IMG/VR virus record: IMGVR_UViG_3300042446_000094
Span: 1 to 31,281 of that record
Source of the DNA: a virus
Reading direction: 5' to 3' (one strand)
Length of the DNA: 31,281 nucleotides
The notes below the pieces were generated by a model, which saw only the letters and a list, made by a program, of their open reading frames with translations, was not told the origin of the DNA and searched no databases. The translations under genes were made by a program, and so were the position numbers. Shown piece by piece: positions 30,045-31,281 of this stretch (position 1 is its first letter; each line of letters opens with the position of its first letter).

Positions 30045-30072
30045 AAAAAAGGCACATATTTCTATGTACCTT
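30045..30072 (-). terminator. Strong intrinsic terminator upstream of the tail chaperone
   Basis: Minus-strand AAGGTACATA (30072-30063), GAAA tetraloop, TATGTGCCTT (30058-30049), then T. The 10-bp stem with one G-T pair and the GNRA-type loop make a strong hairpin. It ends the transcript of the 68-residue gene and lies 50 bp before the chaperone start. Confidence 0.9.
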
Positions 30073-30085
30073 AATTATTAATTCC

Positions 30086-30134
30086 AATCCGCCTTGCTCC
30101 CTGTAATATGGGCGGGATTTTTTATTTATCAGGG
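30086..30134 (-). ncRNA. GC-rich structured RNA, possible H-type pseudoknot
   Basis: In minus-strand RNA, CCCUG (30134-30130) can pair with CAGGG (30103-30099), and UAA with UUA extends it. AAUCCCGCC (30119-30111) can pair with GGCGGAUU (30093-30086) with one bulge. The order of arms (1,2,1',2') is that of an H-type pseudoknot, unless the two helices are alternatives. It stands out as GC-rich in AT-rich DNA, in the 3' UTR of the 68-residue gene directly before the terminator. On the plus strand the second hairpin is followed by T6 and could end plus-strand transcripts. Confidence 0.5.
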
Positions 30135-30141
30135 TTTTGAA

Positions 30142-30348
30142 TTAATCTTCTATTTGTTGTATTGCTAATTGAATTATATCATTCCATATTTTTGTAGATA
30201 ATATTTGATACACATCAATACCTTCTATAAATATTGCAGCATCTTCAATAGTACTACCTGAATTATCATAATCAGAACCTTTACAATAATATCCATCTAC
30301 TTCAAATTCTATATCACAATAGCTTACAAATTCTTTAATCTTTTCCAT
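30142..30348 (-). CDS. Conserved small phage protein, monocistronic
   Basis: A 68-residue acidic protein (MEKIKEFVSYCDIEFEVDGY...), with EFEVDGYYCKG (residues 14-24) and AAIFIEGIDVYQIL. This pattern is common in Bacteroidota phages. It has its own promoter (A) and terminator with only this gene between, which is unusual in this genome. Function unknown; it may be needed at a specific time or amount, or the transcript may serve mainly to make the structured RNA after it. Confidence 0.8.
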   Translation of the reverse strand: MEKIKEFVSYCDIEFEVDGYYCKGSDYDNSGSTIEDAAIFIEGIDVYQILSTKIWNDIIQLAIQQIED

Positions 30349-30370
30349 TTCTTTTGTTTTAAATTTTTAA

Positions 30371-30420
30371 CAAATATAATATAAATTTGTTACATAAATT
30401 AGTTTTAACAAATATTTAAC
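30371..30420 (-). promoter_or_regulatory. Promoter A with phased GTTAAA pair
   Basis: Minus-strand TATATTTG at 30371-30378, 22 bp before the ATG at 30348. GTTAAA boxes at 30404-30409 and 30415-30420 stand 11 bp apart, the nearer ending 25 bp before the octamer, as in promoter C. The far box overlaps the stop codon of the 49-residue ORF. Confidence 0.78.
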
Positions 30421-30565
30421 TATTTAAATGTTCAGCAGCTATAGCATACATCTGTTGCATCTTTTTAATTTCACCTATATTTCTTGGTAGATTAATATTT
30501 ACTTCTATTCCTTTAACGTGATGTATGTAACATTGTATTGTAGCTATTATTTGTCCGTAAGTCAT
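30416..30565 (-). CDS. 49-residue protein coupled to terL
   Basis: The ORF starts MTYGQIIATIQCYIHHVKGI and ends YAIAAEHLNS. Its ATG overlaps the terL stop as TAATG, giving translational coupling. A central EVNINLPRNIGEIKKMQQMY suggests a small alpha/beta fold. No function is known. Its end lies in the upstream box of promoter A. Confidence 0.7.
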   Translation of the reverse strand: MTYGQIIATIQCYIHHVKGIEVNINLPRNIGEIKKMQQMYAIAAEHLNS

Positions 30566-31281
30566 TAGTATATAAAGTAATTACCTTTATTAGGATTCTC
30601 TAATTGACTTGTTATAGCGTATCTCATTGCGTCTATAGCATGATTGTAAGAATCTATTGGCTTATTCATTTTAACTCCTGATTTATCTGTTAACCATATA
30701 TAGTTATTCAATTCATTTATTAAGTTCTTACTTCTTGATGTTACGTATATTTTGTTTTGATTAATTAAATTAATGCCATATAAGATACTGTCTCTACCTT
30801 TACTAACAGGTAATACATTATGACCATAACTATTCAACTCAGCAATTGATTTAGGCTCAGCACAATCAGCGTGTATTATATCATTAACATCATTTGCTTT
30901 TAATAGATTAGATATTTCACTATTCAATAAACCTTTCTTATATATTATTTCATCAAATATAAAAGCATCATTGTATTTATACATAGCTACTAAAGATGTT
31001 GGGTCATTACTATAACCAAAGTCCATTCCATAACATAAAATTCTTGCTTCTAAAGGTAGGTTTATTTCGTTCCAATCTGTTATACATACACCTTCTAAAC
31101 TTCCTGTTTGTCCAAGTCCATATACTTGCCACCAATTAGCCCAATAAGAAGATGTTAATGCTTTAACCTTTGCTGATTCTATTTCTTTTATTATAGTATC
31201 TGATAATGCTTCGTTGTCTAAATATGTTAATGTTATAAAGTCTACATTATCTTGAGTTAATATTTCTTTGTCTACCCAAAA
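30565..31281 (-). CDS. terL: Large terminase subunit, C-terminal nuclease part (split by window end)
   Basis: This fragment of 238 residues continues the frame that begins at 577 through the circular junction; residues up to 31155 repeat those at the left end. It has ATPase-nuclease linker SSYWANWWQVYGLGQTGSL, then an RNase H-fold nuclease: MDFGYSNDP with the first Asp, HADCAEPK with the second, and DSYNHAIDAMRYA with the last acidic residue. The nuclease cuts concatemers at packaging. Reading only from the ATG at 31026 would give a truncated, misleading ORF. Confidence 0.93.
   Translation of the reverse strand, partial: FWVDKEILTQDNVDFITLTYLDNEALSDTIIKEIESAKVKALTSSYWANWWQVYGLGQTGSLEGVCITDWNEINLPLEARILCYGMDFGYSNDPTSLVAMYKYNDAFIFDEIIYKKGLLNSEISNLLKANDVNDIIHADCAEPKSIAELNSYGHNVLPVSKGRDSILYGINLINQNKIYVTSRSKNLINELNNYIWLTDKSGVKMNKPIDSYNHAIDAMRYAITSQLENPNKGNYFIY
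31155..31281. repeat. Terminal direct repeat, right copy (circular junction)
   Basis: Exact copy of bases 1-127. See the left copy: both are inside terL in the same frame, so the molecule closes into a circle of 31,154 bp. No evidence in the sequence separates a cos, pac or circular-permutation strategy. Confidence 0.95.

Noticed and set aside
29996-30055. Upstream ATG at 30055 as start of the tail chaperone
   Set aside because: The extension would encode the intrinsic terminator arm and has an unlikely sequence. ATG 29995 begins the conserved MKLEISIP segment.
30565-31026. Stand-alone 153-residue protein starting at 31026
   Set aside because: The frame is open upstream and continues through the circular junction to ATG 577, so this Met is internal to terL.
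1-31281. Biological direct terminal repeat (DTR) packaging
   Set aside because: The 127-bp identity has a typical assembler k-mer length and lies inside a gene, so a circular overlap is the simpler reading. Sequence alone cannot fully exclude a DTR.
1-31281. tRNA genes, CRISPR arrays, integrase or repressor
   Set aside because: None seen: no cloverleaf with a conserved TTCRA arm, no regularly spaced repeats, no tyrosine or serine recombinase motifs and no divergent repressor gene. A covariance search could still find a degenerate tRNA.

Overview
The window looks like the complete genome of a tailed phage of the Bacteroidota, most likely infecting a Flavobacterium-type host, carried as a circular molecule. 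Bases 1-127 are identical to bases 31155-31281, and the large terminase gene runs through that junction, so the circle is 31,154 bp. Every supported gene lies on the minus strand, so transcription runs from high to low coordinates. The DNA is very AT-rich, start codons are preceded by A-rich leaders without Shine-Dalgarno sequences, and promoters carry the Bacteroidota -7 box (TAnnTTTG, here TATATTTG). Proteins use the standard bacterial code. No integrase, repressor, tRNA gene or CRISPR array was seen, so a virulent lifestyle is the simpler reading.

Following transcription, an early/middle block covers about 12.9-4.0 kb. It holds a NinG-like nuclease, two micro-ORFs, an ERF annealing protein, an SSB, a RecA-like ATPase, membrane and helical small proteins, a sigma-70-like factor, a 5'-3' exonuclease, a DUF6378-like protein, a GT-B-like glycosyltransferase and a thymidylate-synthase/dNMP-hydroxymethylase homologue. 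The last two, with MazG-type pyrophosphatase domains nearby, suggest a base-modification pathway. The block at 4.0-0.6 kb holds a GIY-YIG/MazG fusion, a DnaA domain-IV-like protein, an HExxH protein, a chain of micro-ORFs, then TerS and TerL across the junction.

From 30.6 kb downward come a 49-aa ORF, a monocistronic 68-aa gene followed by a GC-rich possible pseudoknot and a strong terminator, and then the structural operon. Its order is a tail assembly chaperone with an apparent -1 frameshift on a T9 run, a tail-completion protein, an HK97-gp10-like protein, two distal tail proteins, tape measure, XkdF-like protease, scaffold, major capsid, major tail protein, portal, a DUF6712-like connector, a GWGQGA-repeat protein, a large adhesin, and a lysis cassette (two holin candidates, GH24 lysozyme, unimolecular spanin). 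Head genes lying downstream of the tail genes is not the usual siphophage order.

The most unusual signals are: a phased pair of GTTAAA boxes 11 bp apart, set 25 or 36 bp upstream of TATATTTG at four promoters; the frameshifted tail chaperone; the predicted DNA-modification cassette; and two structured intergenic RNAs, one enclosing a 16-codon ORF exactly from start to stop. About a dozen genes under 60 codons, mostly joined by ATGA or TAATG overlaps, are included here.
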